In this document: piece after piece, positions 1-7,946 of the stretch
Position numbering within the stretch: position 1 is the first letter of the stretch
Layout of the letters: every line of letters begins with the position of its first letter
Assembly: GCA_040755395.1 (NCBI GenBank)
Contig: JBFMAX010000015.1
Coordinates: forward strand, 1-64,000
Reading direction: 5' to 3'
Length of the DNA: 64,000 nucleotides
Origin: Nitrospirota bacterium
Lineage (GTDB): Bacteria; Nitrospirota; Nitrospiria; Nitrospirales; Nitrospiraceae
Translations under genes and position numbers: made by a program
The notes under the pieces: model-generated
The model's input: the letters and a program-made list of their open reading frames with translations, nothing else
The model's database searches: none
What the model was told of the DNA's origin: nothing

Positions 1-108
1 TGCAAGGCCACAGGCCGCGAAAAACCGGAGGCGTATTCGCTGGAATACGTTGAGGATTTTTCGGGGCCGAGAACGACGCAGATGTCGGTGCATCGTTCGC
101 CGCAGTAG
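1..108 (+). CDS. Possible C-terminal tail of a gene entering from the left
   Basis: Frame 1 is open from the first base to a TAG at 106-108 and would encode about 35 residues ending in FSGPRTTQMSVHRSPQ. There is no start in the window, so it could be the end of an upstream gene or a chance open stretch in an intergenic repeat. I recognise no domain. Low confidence. Bases 109-239 hold nothing I can name. Confidence 0.2.
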   Translation, partial: CKATGREKPEAYSLEYVEDFSGPRTTQMSVHRSPQ

Positions 109-239
109 AAAGGTCAATGTCGGACAGGTTCCTAGCCTGTTTTCTCGGTTCCACCGCAGCGCCGCCGGCTATCCCCCAGCTCACGACACCTGCCGGGCGA
201 CGAGCCTGTCCGTTCGGAGCGGGACGAAGCTTCCATTGA

Positions 240-692
240 TTAACGTCTTGCTTCCGGCGGCGGCCAATCCATTTCCGCCTGCCTGCCGCAATAGAAACAG
301 GACACCCGATAGCGGGCCTTCCGTCTCGGATTGGGCATCGAAGTGAACACCACGGGCGTGTCATCGAAAGGACACACCGGCTGCTGATGCAGGAGGTGCT
401 CATCCGCCATCAACAGCAGCGCCGCATCGTCCCACGGAGGAAGATGCTGTTCCCGACCGGTGATCCGCTCATGCCAGCCGCAACGGCGGCAACGGGCCTC
501 GAACGTCTTCACACGGTCATGAAGGCGGGACAGATCCGTCACCTCGACCGGACCATCACACCCGGTCCGGCCGCAGGGGATCGGCTCATGCTGGAGCGCC
601 TTCACGAATCGCTGATGTTCGGTCTGGTCGTCGGACGACATAAAACGGTTTATGGTCCCGGCGCAGATGTGCCGAGGGCGGACGCGCTTCAT
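240..692 (-). CDS. Hypothetical protein with four cysteine pairs (zinc-ribbon type)
   Basis: A 150-aa protein with no family I can name. Cysteines cluster as CGRTGC near residue 40, CRRCGW near 70, a lone CPFD near 108 and CFYCG near 132, the spacing of one or two zinc ribbons. There is no signal peptide or membrane segment, so it is probably cytosolic. An alternative start is the Met at 641, which would give 133 aa; neither start has a strong ribosome-binding site. The plus-strand frame across the same bases lacks the cysteine pattern and looks like its shadow. Moderate confidence that it is real; function unknown. Confidence 0.5.
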   Translation of the reverse strand: MKRVRPRHICAGTINRFMSSDDQTEHQRFVKALQHEPIPCGRTGCDGPVEVTDLSRLHDRVKTFEARCRRCGWHERITGREQHLPPWDDAALLLMADEHLLHQQPVCPFDDTPVVFTSMPNPRRKARYRVSCFYCGRQAEMDWPPPEARR

Positions 693-740
693 TCAGAGCT
701 TTTTGACCGGGAATGTCAAACACTCGGCGTCCTCCGCCGC

Positions 741-769
741 TTGACAGGCCCGGCGCCTGCAGCTATTCT
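741..769 (+). promoter_or_regulatory. Sigma-70-like promoter for the OmpH gene
   Basis: TTGACA at 741-746 and TATTCT at 764-769 are separated by 17 bases, a near-consensus housekeeping promoter. It lies about 55 bases upstream of the chosen ATG at 824, which leaves a short leader containing AAGGAG at 809-814. Confidence 0.6.
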
Positions 770-823
770 GCCGTGGTTTTCGCGGGAGCTTAACACGGAT
801 TGTCTGTGAAAGGAGCAGCGCGT

Positions 824-1381
824 ATGAACATTCGGCGGGATCGTCTGGCGCAGTCGGCCGAAACGGTCGTCTTGACCCTTGCACTCTGGGCGATGACTTC
901 CTCGTTCGCTTTGGCTGCGGACTTCAAGATGGGGGTGGTGGACCCGCAGGCGGTGTTGGAAAAATCCAAAGCCGGCAAGCGCGCGCTGGACGGGCTGCGG
1001 GAATACGTCTCCACCCGTCAAAAGCTGCTCGCCAGCGATGAGGAGGAACTGCGAAACCTTGAGAAACAGCTCAAGGACCAGGAAGCCACCTTGAGCGAAG
1101 CGGCGAAGAAGGAAAAGCAGGAAAAGTTCCGCGTCAAGGTGCAGGATTACCAGAAACGCGCGCAGCAGTTCAATCAGGAACTACAGGTGAAGCAGAAAGA
1201 GCTGATCGATGAGTATATGAAGAAGATCAGCGCGGCGACCCAGACGGTGGCGGAGAAAGGGGGATACTCCATCGTCGTCGACAAGGGCAGCGAGCAGACG
1301 GTCAAAATCGTCATCTACAACAAGGACACCATCGATCTTACCGATCAGGTCATCAAGGAATTCGACCGTCAGAACAAGTAA
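824..1381 (+). CDS. OmpH/Skp-family periplasmic chaperone
   Basis: This 185-aa protein has an N-terminal signal peptide, with a hydrophobic run ending around SFALAADF, followed by the family's opening (MGVVDPQAVLEKS). A long charged helical stretch, rich in Lys, Glu and Gln from about residue 50 to 130, forms the coiled-coil prongs that hold unfolded outer-membrane proteins. The C-terminus (IVVDKGSEQTVKIVIYNKD) matches the family ending. The ATG at 824 is chosen over the upstream TTG at 800 because AAGGAG lies 10 bases before it and the signal peptide then starts correctly. It acts in the periplasm in outer-membrane protein assembly. No bamA or lpxD lies beside it here, though those are its common neighbours. 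Confidence 0.92.
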   Translation: MNIRRDRLAQSAETVVLTLALWAMTSSFALAADFKMGVVDPQAVLEKSKAGKRALDGLREYVSTRQKLLASDEEELRNLEKQLKDQEATLSEAAKKEKQEKFRVKVQDYQKRAQQFNQELQVKQKELIDEYMKKISAATQTVAEKGGYSIVVDKGSEQTVKIVIYNKDTIDLTDQVIKEFDRQNK

Positions 1382-1393
1382 CCTTCCACGCGC

Positions 1394-2461
1394 CTATCCG
1401 AACAGATCACGCCTGACCGCATCCGCCAGGCGGTCGAACTGCGCACGGTCGTCCACGGTCGATCGGACCACCAGTTCCATGTGATCCGGCCCTCCGATCC
1501 CCAACCCGAGTTCGACCCCCCGCTTGACCTGGCGTTGGTCCCAGATCCGTTTTCCCTGCAACTTCGGCCACGCCCCGAACGAGCGGATCAGCGCGATGGC
1601 GACCGCATCCAACGCCAGACGATCCCCGCTCAGCAACAACAGATTCGCCGGCGCAGGTGTGCCGCTGGTCGGCCCGCCTGCAACCATGACCGTCCTGCCG
1701 TCGGCGATGTTGAGATGCGGATGCACGCCCAGATTCAGTTCGGCGATTCGTTCGTGCCAATCGCCCGACAGGAACGCCAAAGAAGGTCGATACCGGGGAT
1801 GGGTGATCCCCACCAGGTTCTTGAGGCAACAGGAATATTCGGCGAACCGGTGGGTCTTGATGACCGGGACATTGATGAAGACATCGGCGTCATAGGCGGG
1901 CTTCGACAGATAGTATCGCGGCAGCGATTTGGCGCCGGGCGGCTCGATCCTGACCCACGGCTCTTCGTCCAGCGCAAGCACCCGCGCGCCGGCCTGTTCC
2001 GCGGCAGCCCGGATGCCGGTGCTGGTCAGATTGCCCGACGTGGGGAACCGGATGATTCCGGAGCTGTCCGCCACAATGACCTCGGCGGCGCCGCCCTGCC
2101 TGACCGCTCGGACGACCGACGCGACGACCTGCGGATCGGTCGTGGTCGGCGGAGGCCGGTCGTTCACGACGTTCGGTTTGATCAGGACCCGCTTGCTCCG
2201 CAAGGCGAGAGAATCAAGCCCGCCGATCAGTTCTAGGCCGGCCTCCAACATGGCGCCCGGATCCCGGCCGTGCACCATCGCCACCAATGCGCGGCCGTTG
2301 CGCGTGAAGGGATTGACTGGAACAGGTTTGACCGGAACCGGTTCCCCGTCCGGCTCGAAAAGAAGGCTGCTCAGGACCGATCGCGGCGCCAGGGCGAGCG
2401 CGGGCCAGACGCTCAGACCGAGGCCGAGGCGGCTGAACAGCTCGCGGCGGGTGGTCCCCAT
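1394..2461 (-). CDS. DUF362 domain protein with Tat-type signal
   Basis: This 355-aa protein begins MGTTRRELFSRLGLGL, a twin-arginine motif followed by a hydrophobic segment, so export in folded form is likely. The body matches the DUF362 family: KRVLIKPNVVNDRPPPTTTD near residue 90, then INVPVIKTH and SCCLKNLVGITHP near 200. The family is of uncertain function; some members are fused to ferredoxin domains, but this one has no CxxCxxC cluster. It ends a co-directional set, with only 3 bases separating it from the upstream rhodanese gene, and is convergent with ompH. The family call is fairly sure; the role is unknown. Confidence 0.83.
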   Translation of the reverse strand: MGTTRRELFSRLGLGLSVWPALALAPRSVLSSLLFEPDGEPVPVKPVPVNPFTRNGRALVAMVHGRDPGAMLEAGLELIGGLDSLALRSKRVLIKPNVVNDRPPPTTTDPQVVASVVRAVRQGGAAEVIVADSSGIIRFPTSGNLTSTGIRAAAEQAGARVLALDEEPWVRIEPPGAKSLPRYYLSKPAYDADVFINVPVIKTHRFAEYSCCLKNLVGITHPRYRPSLAFLSGDWHERIAELNLGVHPHLNIADGRTVMVAGGPTSGTPAPANLLLLSGDRLALDAVAIALIRSFGAWPKLQGKRIWDQRQVKRGVELGLGIGGPDHMELVVRSTVDDRAQFDRLADAVRRDLFG

Positions 2462-2464
2462 GCG

Positions 2465-2845
2465 TTATGCGCCGCCCCCCTGCTCCATCGGATAGCCGGC
2501 TTCGCGCCAGGCTCTGATTCCGCCGTCCATCGAGACGACGTTGGCGTATCCCATCCGGCGGAGACTGTCGGCAGCGAGAGCGGACCGGAATCCTCCGCCG
2601 CAGTACAGGATAATCTCGGCCTGTTTGTCGGGAATCACCGTCTCGATGTCGCGTTCGATGATGCCGCGGCCCAGGTGTCTGGCGCCTTTGGCGTGATCTT
2701 TGGCGAATTCATGGTCTTCCCGCACGTCGATGAAGTGGAACCTCTCGCCGCGATCGAGCTTGGCTTTCACCTCCGCAATCGTGCACTCTTTGATGCGCCG
2801 CTTGGCATCCTCGACCAGTTTCAGGAATCCGGGATTGTGCGTCAT
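2465..2845 (-). CDS. Rhodanese-like domain protein
   Basis: A 126-aa single-domain rhodanese. The catalytic loop is visible as ILYCGGGFRSALAA near residue 80, with the active-site Cys able to carry a persulfide. Other family marks are FIDVREDHEF near residue 36 and the C-terminal MDGGIRAWREAGYP. There is no signal peptide, so it is cytosolic. It sits between the radical SAM gene (10 bases) and the DUF362 gene (3 bases) in one direction, which suggests a single transcript. The sulfur acceptor cannot be told from sequence. Confidence 0.88.
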   Translation of the reverse strand: MTHNPGFLKLVEDAKRRIKECTIAEVKAKLDRGERFHFIDVREDHEFAKDHAKGARHLGRGIIERDIETVIPDKQAEIILYCGGGFRSALAADSLRRMGYANVVSMDGGIRAWREAGYPMEQGGGA

Positions 2846-2854
2846 CTCGCCTCC

Positions 2855-3883
2855 TCAGAACAACGTCGCTTGCGCGGCTCCGGGACGCCTGAAGGTGTTC
2901 GGAACCGGCTCGTCATATTCGTCGGGAAATCCGGCCTTCCGCCGGCTGATCTCGAACAATTGCTCGATCATCCGCCAGTAGGGCCCGGTTCCCTCGTGGC
3001 GCGAGAAAAAATCGCCCTCGGTCAACTTACCTGCCCGCACCTCGCGGATCCTGCTGACGATGGTTCCGATCCGGTCCGGAAACGCCGCCGCCATGCGTTC
3101 GAGGAAGACCGGTTCCACGTTGCCGGACAAGCGAAGCATCACCGACATGGCTTCTTTGGCGCCGGCCTGTCTGGCTCGGACCAGCAACTCCGGAATGTCG
3201 TCGTCGTTGAGCCCCGGAATGATCGGCGAGATGGAGATCCCGGTGGGGATGCCCGCGTCGCTCAATGCCCTGAGCGTCTCGAGCCGCCTGCTCGTGGAGG
3301 GCGCCTGCGGTTCGACTTTCCGGGCGACCGAATCGTCGGCAAACGGAATGCTGAGGTAGACGCGCACCCACGCTTCCCGGTTCAGCCTGGCGAGCACGTC
3401 GAGATCGCGCAGCACCAGCGCGCCTTTGGTGATGATGCCGACCGGATTGCGATAGTCGGCGCAGACCTGCAGGCAGGCGCGCGTGAGCCCGTAGGTCGCC
3501 TCCAGCGGCTGGTAGCAGTCGGTGTTTCCGGAAAAGACGATCAGCTCGCCCTTCCACGACGGCTTGTCGAAGGTGCGCCGCAACAACGCCGGCGCGGCGG
3601 GCTTGACGATGATTTTCGACTCGAAGTCGGTGCCGGCGCCGAAGCCCCAGTATTCGTGCGTGGGTCGCGCGTAGCAGTAGGCGCACGCGTGAAAGCAGCC
3701 TCGATAGGGATTCAGGCTCCAGCGAAAGGGCAAGTCCGGACTGTCGTTACGGCTGAGGATCTCCCGCGTGGCGTCCTCGAACACCTGCAACCGCACCTGC
3801 GGCGGCGGTTCCAGGAACTCGCGGTGCTCGGACTCGAACGGATTGGGCGGATTGGCGACCGTGCGCATAGCGCCTATGCTCAC
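2855..3883 (-). CDS. SPL-like / PA0069-type radical SAM protein
   Basis: This 342-aa protein has the radical SAM cluster motif CFHACAYC near residue 64 (CxxxCxYC), which binds the 4Fe-4S cluster. It is followed by ARPTHEYWGFGAGTDFESK, typical of the PA0069/Rv2578c family related to spore photoproduct lyase. GNTDCYQPLE and ITKGALVLRDLD are further family marks. The substrate is unknown. The gene is first in the minus-strand trio with the rhodanese and DUF362 genes. A shorter start at the second Met (MRTVANPP) is possible. The 224 bases between this start and serS hold the divergent serS promoter. Confidence 0.88.
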   Translation of the reverse strand: MSIGAMRTVANPPNPFESEHREFLEPPPQVRLQVFEDATREILSRNDSPDLPFRWSLNPYRGCFHACAYCYARPTHEYWGFGAGTDFESKIIVKPAAPALLRRTFDKPSWKGELIVFSGNTDCYQPLEATYGLTRACLQVCADYRNPVGIITKGALVLRDLDVLARLNREAWVRVYLSIPFADDSVARKVEPQAPSTSRRLETLRALSDAGIPTGISISPIIPGLNDDDIPELLVRARQAGAKEAMSVMLRLSGNVEPVFLERMAAAFPDRIGTIVSRIREVRAGKLTEGDFFSRHEGTGPYWRMIEQLFEISRRKAGFPDEYDEPVPNTFRRPGAAQATLF

Positions 3884-4047
3884 TCTCTTCTCGTTGTCTT
3901 GTCAACGTGGACCAAGGGTCGCCCTGCTCTGAAAATAGGCGCGGGGCTAGAGGCCGGAGTGACACCCGGCACCTTTCCCCCTCGCCTCTCGCCAAAACAT
4001 TATTTTCATCCTGCAGAGTAGGCCTTGCATCCTCGCTGTTCCGTGAA

Positions 4048-4076
4048 TTGACTAACCCCGGACCCGGTGTTAGATT
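4048..4076 (+). promoter_or_regulatory. Sigma-70-like promoter for serS
   Basis: TTGACT at 4048-4053 and TAGATT at 4071-4076 are 17 bases apart, and the serS ATG follows 31 bases later. No T-box or other leader structure was seen in the short leader. Confidence 0.5.
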
Positions 4077-4107
4077 CCAGCACCGCTGACCAGCCGAGGT
4101 TCGGACC

Positions 4108-5409
4108 ATGTACGACCTTCGCCATCTGAGAGAACACTTAGATCTCGTGCGAACGCAACTGGGGCCGCGTGGCGCCGATGTCGCGTGGGACGATCTGCGC
4201 AAGTTGATTGAGGAGCGCCGCACCCTGACGAGCCAAGTCGAGCAACTCCGGCACCAGCTCAGGAAAGGCTCCGAGGAGGTCGCCCGCTTGAAGCGCGGGA
4301 ATCAACCGGCGGAGGACGCAATGGCGGCGATGAAAACCCTCGGCGACCGCATCAAGGAGATGGAAGACGGGCTGCGAGCCGTTGAAGAGCGGTTGTCGGA
4401 CCTCGCTCTCCGCATTCCCAATATGCCCCATGAGTCCGTGCCCGCAGGGACGGACTCGACGGGAAACGTCGAAGTTCGCCGCTGGGGCTCTCCGCCCGCG
4501 ATCCCAGGCACGCCGAAGGCGCATTGGGAGATCGGCGAGGCGCTCGGCATCCTGGACTTCGACCGGGCCGCCAAAATTGCCGGCGCGCGCTTCGCCGTGC
4601 TCATGGGACTGGGCGCGAAACTGGAACGAGCCCTCATTACGTACATGCTGGATTTGCACACGATCACTCATGGGTATCGCGAGGTGCTGCCGCCGGTGCT
4701 GGTCAATCGGGCGACCATAACGGGCACGGGGCAACTGCCGAAATTCGAAGAGGACCTGTTTCGCCTGCGCGACGATGATCTCTTTCTGATCCCAACCGCG
4801 GAAGTGCCCGTCACGAACCTTCATCGGGAAGAAATTTTGGATGAAGACGCGCTGCCGCTTCGTTACGCAGCCGTTACACTGTGTTTTCGCCGCGAAGCCG
4901 GTTCTTACGGGAAGGACACGCGCGGCCTGATCCGCCAGCATCAATTCAACAAGGTGGAATTGGTGACTTTCACGAAGCCGGACGCCTCCTACGAGGAGCT
5001 GGAACGTTTGACCCGACATGCCGAGGCGGTGCTGCAAGGGTTGGGACTGCACTACAGGGTAATGACCCTTTGCACGGGGGATTTAGGCTTCGCCGCCGCC
5101 AAGACGTACGACCTCGAAGTCTGGCTGCCTTCTCAGGGCGTCTTTCGGGAAATTTCATCCTGCAGCAACTTCGAAGCGTTTCAAGCGCGGCGGGCCAATA
5201 TCCGGTTCCGCAGCCAGAAGGCCAAGAAAGACGCCAAGACGGACTTCGTGCACACCCTGAACGGTTCGGGGTTGGCCGTGGGACGGACGCTGGTTGCGAT
5301 TTTGGAAAACTATCAGCAGCCGGACGGATCGGTGCTCATTCCCGACGCGCTGCGGCCCTATATGGGCGGGGTGGAGCGGATCACAGCGGAAGAAAACCGG
5401 AACATGTGA
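4108..5409 (+). CDS. serS: Seryl-tRNA synthetase
   Basis: A 433-aa enzyme that charges tRNA-Ser (and tRNA-Sec where present) with serine. Residues 1 to about 110 form the long antiparallel coiled coil that grips the tRNA variable arm. The class II catalytic core follows: motif 2 at [15 protein letters not shown] near residue 255 and motif 3 at [19 protein letters not shown] near 388. TAEVPVTNL marks the serine pocket. Length and order match bacterial SerRS. The start is the first ATG of the reading frame after the promoter. Two tRNA-Ser genes lie downstream, at 5657 and 8594. Confidence 0.97.
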   Translation: MYDLRHLREHLDLVRTQLGPRGADVAWDDLRKLIEERRTLTSQVEQLRHQLRKGSEEVARLKRGNQPAEDAMAAMKTLGDRIKEMEDGLRAVEERLSDLALRIPNMPHESVPAGTDSTGNVEVRRWGSPPAIPGTPKAHWEIGEALGILDFDRAAKIAGARFAVLMGLGAKLERALITYMLDLHTITHGYREVLPPVLVNRATITGTGQLPKFEEDLFRLRDDDLFLIPTAEVPVTNLHREEILDEDALPLRYAAVTLCFRREAGSYGKDTRGLIRQHQFNKVELVTFTKPDASYEELERLTRHAEAVLQGLGLHYRVMTLCTGDLGFAAAKTYDLEVWLPSQGVFREISSCSNFEAFQARRANIRFRSQKAKKDAKTDFVHTLNGSGLAVGRTLVAILENYQQPDGSVLIPDALRPYMGGVERITAEENRNM

Positions 5410-5446
5410 GTCTCTTCAGAATCTCTCGCTGGCGGTATGCCTCCCC

Positions 5447-5492
5447 GTCGCCAAGATCAATTTGCCTGGCTCCCGGTCGGGTCAAGCAGGGT
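5447..5492 (+). repeat. 46-bp direct repeat, copy 1
   Basis: These 46 bases recur without mismatch at 5609-5654. They begin GTCGCCAAGATC and end GGGTCAAGCAGGGT. The copy starts 37 bases after the serS stop codon. The 116 bases between the copies hold no gene I recognise. Confidence 0.9.
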
Positions 5493-5608
5493 CTCCTACG
5501 AATGTGAAGAAACGAATATGGCATTTATCCGTCGCGCCTCATTGCGCAGCGCTCCGGGTCGAGCAAGCTTGACGAGCAAAGAGACATAACACTGAAGGGG
5601 TTTATCCG

Positions 5609-5654
5609 GTCGCCAAGATCAATTTGCCTGGCTCCCGGTCGGGTCAAGCAGGGT
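5609..5654 (+). repeat. 46-bp direct repeat, copy 2, abutting tRNA-Ser
   Basis: Identical to 5447-5492. It ends only two bases before the first base of tRNA-Ser(TGA). The sequence just upstream (AAGGGGTTTATCC) also recurs in inverted, degraded form at 5905-5943. Confidence 0.9.
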
Positions 5655-5656
5655 AT

Positions 5657-5743
5657 GGAGGGGTGACGGAGTGGTCGAACGTGCCGGTCTTGAAAACCGG
5701 AGTCCGGGCAACTGGACCGTGGGTTCGAATCCCACCCCCTCCG
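5657..5743 (+). tRNA. tRNA-Ser (anticodon TGA)
   Basis: The acceptor stem GGAGGGG (5657-5663) pairs with CCCCTCC (5736-5742). The anticodon stem-loop is CCGGT-CTTGAAA-ACCGG with anticodon TGA. A long variable arm (GTCCGGGCAACTGGAC) marks it as class II. The T arm is GTGGG-TTCGAAT-CCCAC. CCA is encoded at 5744-5746. All arms pair, so it looks functional. Confidence 0.95.
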
Positions 5744-5753
5744 CCATATGAAG

Positions 5754-5781
5754 ACGTGAAACGTGAAGCGTGAAACGTGAG
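5754..5781. repeat. Heptamer tandem repeat, ACGTGAA type
   Basis: Four 7-base units in a row: ACGTGAA, ACGTGAA, GCGTGAA, ACGTGAG. This is the same unit, in opposite orientation, as the TTCACGT-type arrays at 21866, 36324, 39681, 40697, 44181 and 44643. Confidence 0.75.
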
Positions 5782-5783
5782 AG

Positions 5784-5894
5784 GGAGGGATTCGAACGCG
5801 AGGGCTGTGGGGAGCATACGAGGGGGCAGGCGCTCCTCTATAGGAGCGCGCGCTGGACCTGCGCGTGCGACTTCAAATCCCGTCCCCTCCACCA
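5784..5894 (+). pseudogene. tRNA-like relic with encoded CCA
   Basis: The 5' end GGAGGG can pair with CCCTCC at 5885-5890, followed by A and CCA at 5892-5894. The T-loop TTCAAAT and the 3' T-stem CCCGT look like a tRNA, but the 5' T-stem reads GCGAC where GCGGG would be needed, so two pairs are lost. A perfect hairpin, GCGCTCC-TCTATA-GGAGCGC (5831-5850), sits in the middle. At about 111 bases it is too long for an ordinary tRNA, and I could not assign an anticodon. It may be a decayed class II tRNA; tRNA-Sec was considered but does not fold. Confidence 0.3.
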
Positions 5895-5904
5895 TACCGA
5901 GCTA

Positions 5905-5943
5905 GCTTGACCCGGAGCCTAAGTGGCGAGGGATAAACTCCTT
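5905..5943 (-). repeat. Degraded inverted partner of the 46-bp repeat
   Basis: Read on the minus strand, this stretch gives AAGGAGTTTATCC, then TCGCCA, and ends CTCCGGGTCAAGC. These match, with gaps, the AAGGGGTTTATCCGGTCGCCA and GGGTCAAGC parts of 5595-5651. The tRNA-Ser gene and the tRNA-like relic are thus enclosed by imperfect inverted repeats. Confidence 0.45.
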
Positions 5944-6166
5944 GATGAGCGGAGCCGAAGAAACCAGCCGTAAGCCAAGGAAACAGGGACGAGATTCGAT
6001 ACCTGAATCTGTAAAAGTATTACTTTAACGATCAAACCCGATCACTTGATTTATCTGCGACATCTTCCTATCAAATATTCTTAAATCAAAACGGCCATTG
6101 CGCCTGAGCCCTCCTAGGGCAACTACTATCTTGTACCGAGAGAGACCCATCTGATTTACTGACCAA

Positions 6167-6317
6167 GGGTGAAGGTGCCTGCTTTGGCTGTGCCCACCCA
6201 AGGCAGCAAGACGTCTCTACTTCCTCCTGGAGAGACGTGCCTTCACCCGTGCACTTATCATTCTCTCTTGTAACGGGAAGGCACGTCTGCGGCACCGGTT
6301 CTTGGGCTGAGAACCGG
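6167..6317. ncRNA. Strongly self-complementary region, candidate structured RNA
   Basis: GGGTGAAGG (6167-6175) pairs with CCTTCACCC (6240-6248). It encloses two hairpins: CTGCTTTGG/CCAAGGCAG (6179-6206, one G-T pair) and ACGTCTCT/AGAGACGT (6211-6238), making a three-way junction. A separate hairpin, CCGGTTCT/AGAACCGG, lies at 6295-6317. AGACGTGCCTT (6233-6243) is also a perfect 11-bp partner of AAGGCACGTCT (6278-6288), which would break the junction. No known RNA family (SRP, RNase P, 6S, tmRNA, common riboswitches) was recognised and the strand is unknown. The rest of 5944-6417 holds no gene I can support; an 85-codon minus-strand frame across it looks accidental. Confidence 0.3.
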
Positions 6318-6417
6318 GAAGCCGGGTTACGGTCGCCCATCACGCGATTCCCACCTCGACTTTGACGCTCCTACCGCTCCGGCTTCATCGTCCCATGGCG
6401 AATTCCGACTCTGTGGC

Positions 6418-7377
6418 CTACCGCGGGTCCGGTATCCGTGTCTTGGAAATAATCAGCTCGTCGTACCAGACATAGCCGATAGGATGGCTCTGTTGGGGGC
6501 TTTTCCCCGTGTGATATGGGAGAAGCCAGACCTTGCCGTACTTCGCCGCAGGATTTTCGTTTGCCAAATCATATCCGTTCCCGGTCCCCGGGATGCCTAC
6601 GCCGAAGAAGGTGACCGGTTCCGGGCTCAAGTCAACAACGAGCCGAGCAGGCCGACCTTCGCGGGCGACCCAAAGCTGGACCGTGCTGTCGGAATGGTAG
6701 CGGCCGTCGTTCTGATACCAGGTGCCGATCTTGACGTGAAGCTGAAAGGTCATCCATTCGTTGGCCGCGTAACCCACGCTGCCTGAACTGGAGAGCCCTT
6801 CATACTGCCCGTCCTTCGCTCCGCAACTGTGATACATCTGCGGGTAACCGAGCTGGTAGCCGTTGTTCACGACCAACTCCAGTTGCGTGCATGAATGAGC
6901 GGTGAACCCCGGTCGATCCCCCTCTCCGACGATGATCTGTTTCCAGCCGCCGCCTTCTTCGAAATAGGTCTCGAGAAATTCGGGAGAGAAGCGTTGGCGC
7001 CACTGAATATAGAATTCCTCTCCCTCGCCGAACTGAGCGGAAAGATCATCGGCGAAGTTCAGCCAGAAACTGCCCGATGTATCGGATCCCGAAAACGGGG
7101 GAACTTCGAACCGCAAGGCCCCGGCTCCCGAGGCCTTTATATCCGTGACCACAATCCCGCGTTTTTCCCGTTGCCCCCACGGAGGCATCACGTGGGGGTC
7201 AACCTCCGCCTGCGAATCAAAGCCGAAGCAGCGAATAACGCCCGGCGTGCCGCAACGCGCCGCAAAGTCTTCATCGCCTCCGTGCCCGCGCATGGGCAGA
7301 GCCGGCGCCCCGGAGCATCCTCCCCAAAGCCAGACCCAGAGCAGAACGATGCCGCCGACCCGTCGCATCGACCCCAT
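6418..7377 (-). CDS. Predicted lipoprotein with lectin/glycanase-like fold
   Basis: A 319-aa protein. From MGSMRRVGG it has a short hydrophobic segment ending in WLWGGCSG, which fits a lipobox with Cys as the lipidated residue, so it is probably membrane-anchored outside the cytoplasm. The body is rich in Trp, Gly and Tyr (EEFYIQWRQRFSPEF, GWKQIIVGEGDRPGF, EWMTFQLHVKIGTW), reminiscent of concanavalin-like jelly-roll domains of polysaccharide lyases and laminin-G proteins. I could not fix a catalytic residue, so binding or cleavage of a glycan is only a guess. Upstream starts at 7425 or 7368 are possible. It has no operon partner on either side. Confidence 0.68.
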   Translation of the reverse strand: MGSMRRVGGIVLLWVWLWGGCSGAPALPMRGHGGDEDFAARCGTPGVIRCFGFDSQAEVDPHVMPPWGQREKRGIVVTDIKASGAGALRFEVPPFSGSDTSGSFWLNFADDLSAQFGEGEEFYIQWRQRFSPEFLETYFEEGGGWKQIIVGEGDRPGFTAHSCTQLELVVNNGYQLGYPQMYHSCGAKDGQYEGLSSSGSVGYAANEWMTFQLHVKIGTWYQNDGRYHSDSTVQLWVAREGRPARLVVDLSPEPVTFFGVGIPGTGNGYDLANENPAAKYGKVWLLPYHTGKSPQQSHPIGYVWYDELIISKTRIPDPR

Positions 7378-7745
7378 GTTTGCGTACTGATGACATACAG
7401 ATAACAGAAACCGCAGCGACGACACAACGCCAACCGGGGTTCCAGAACCCGGGGTGTCATTGAAGCGATACCTAGCCGTGCAAGGCCCTACACTTCGATC
7501 CCTTCCAGGCGGCTCACCATCCCGCCGGTCGCTTTCGCCCGTGGACGCCTGATTCCCCCTCCCGCTTGGTAGGGGGGCGGCCCTTCGTTCGTACAGGCAC
7601 GCCTACATCAACGGTATTTTCACCGCGTTCTCCATCGTCTTATGGTGGCCCACACGGGATTCACCCATATGCAAGATCGGCGGCTCCGCGGCTTGCACAA
7701 GATCGCTGTGAAACGTTCAACGCCTTCGTGGCGGGAGGACGGGAC
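7378..7745. other. Intergenic stretch, no gene recognised
   Basis: This 368-bp gap lies between the divergent lipoprotein and zinc-ribbon genes. It has no convincing open frame, no tRNA and no clear promoter pair. The G- and C-runs near 7550-7575 are unexplained. Confidence 0.5.
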
Positions 7746-7946
7746 ATGCAGAAACAAGTCGGCAAAATCGGCGCGATCCGCAGAGAACTGAGCGGCAAAG
7801 CCTGCCCGTCCTGCGGCGGACATAAATATCAACTCGTCTTGCGATGCAACCGCGCGCCGGAGTCCGGAGGAATCTTCGCGCGCTGCAGCCGCTGCCACAG
7901 GCCGAAAGAGTTGGACGAGGATCTCGGACGCATCCTTTGGATGTAA
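7746..7946 (+). CDS. Small zinc-ribbon protein
   Basis: A 66-aa protein with two Cys pairs, CPSCG near residue 20 and CSRCH near 49, spaced as in a zinc ribbon. The start at 7746 is chosen because GGGAGGACGGGAC precedes the ATG. The frame is open further upstream but with no coding look. The protein is basic, cytosolic and of unknown function. Similar small Cys-pair proteins occur at 240-692 and 33312-33599. Confidence 0.58.
   Translation: MQKQVGKIGAIRRELSGKACPSCGGHKYQLVLRCNRAPESGGIFARCSRCHRPKELDEDLGRILWM

Noticed and set aside
2270-4021. 583-codon plus-strand open frame
   Set aside because: It lies antisense to the rhodanese and radical SAM genes, which have clear motifs. In GC-rich DNA the opposite strand of real genes often stays open.
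5784-5894. Selenocysteine tRNA
   Set aside because: TTCAAA occurs near the 3' end, but no 8-bp acceptor and no anticodon arm presenting TCA can be folded; kept only as a tRNA-like relic.
5644-5895. Minus-strand ORF across tRNA-Ser
   Set aside because: It is the reverse complement of the tRNA and relic (the familiar GGGIRTHGPVARTPVFKTG type of false protein).
6086-6343. 85-codon minus-strand ORF
   Set aside because: It coincides with the self-complementary region, shows no domain or ribosome-binding site, and its residues look like a by-product of the stems.
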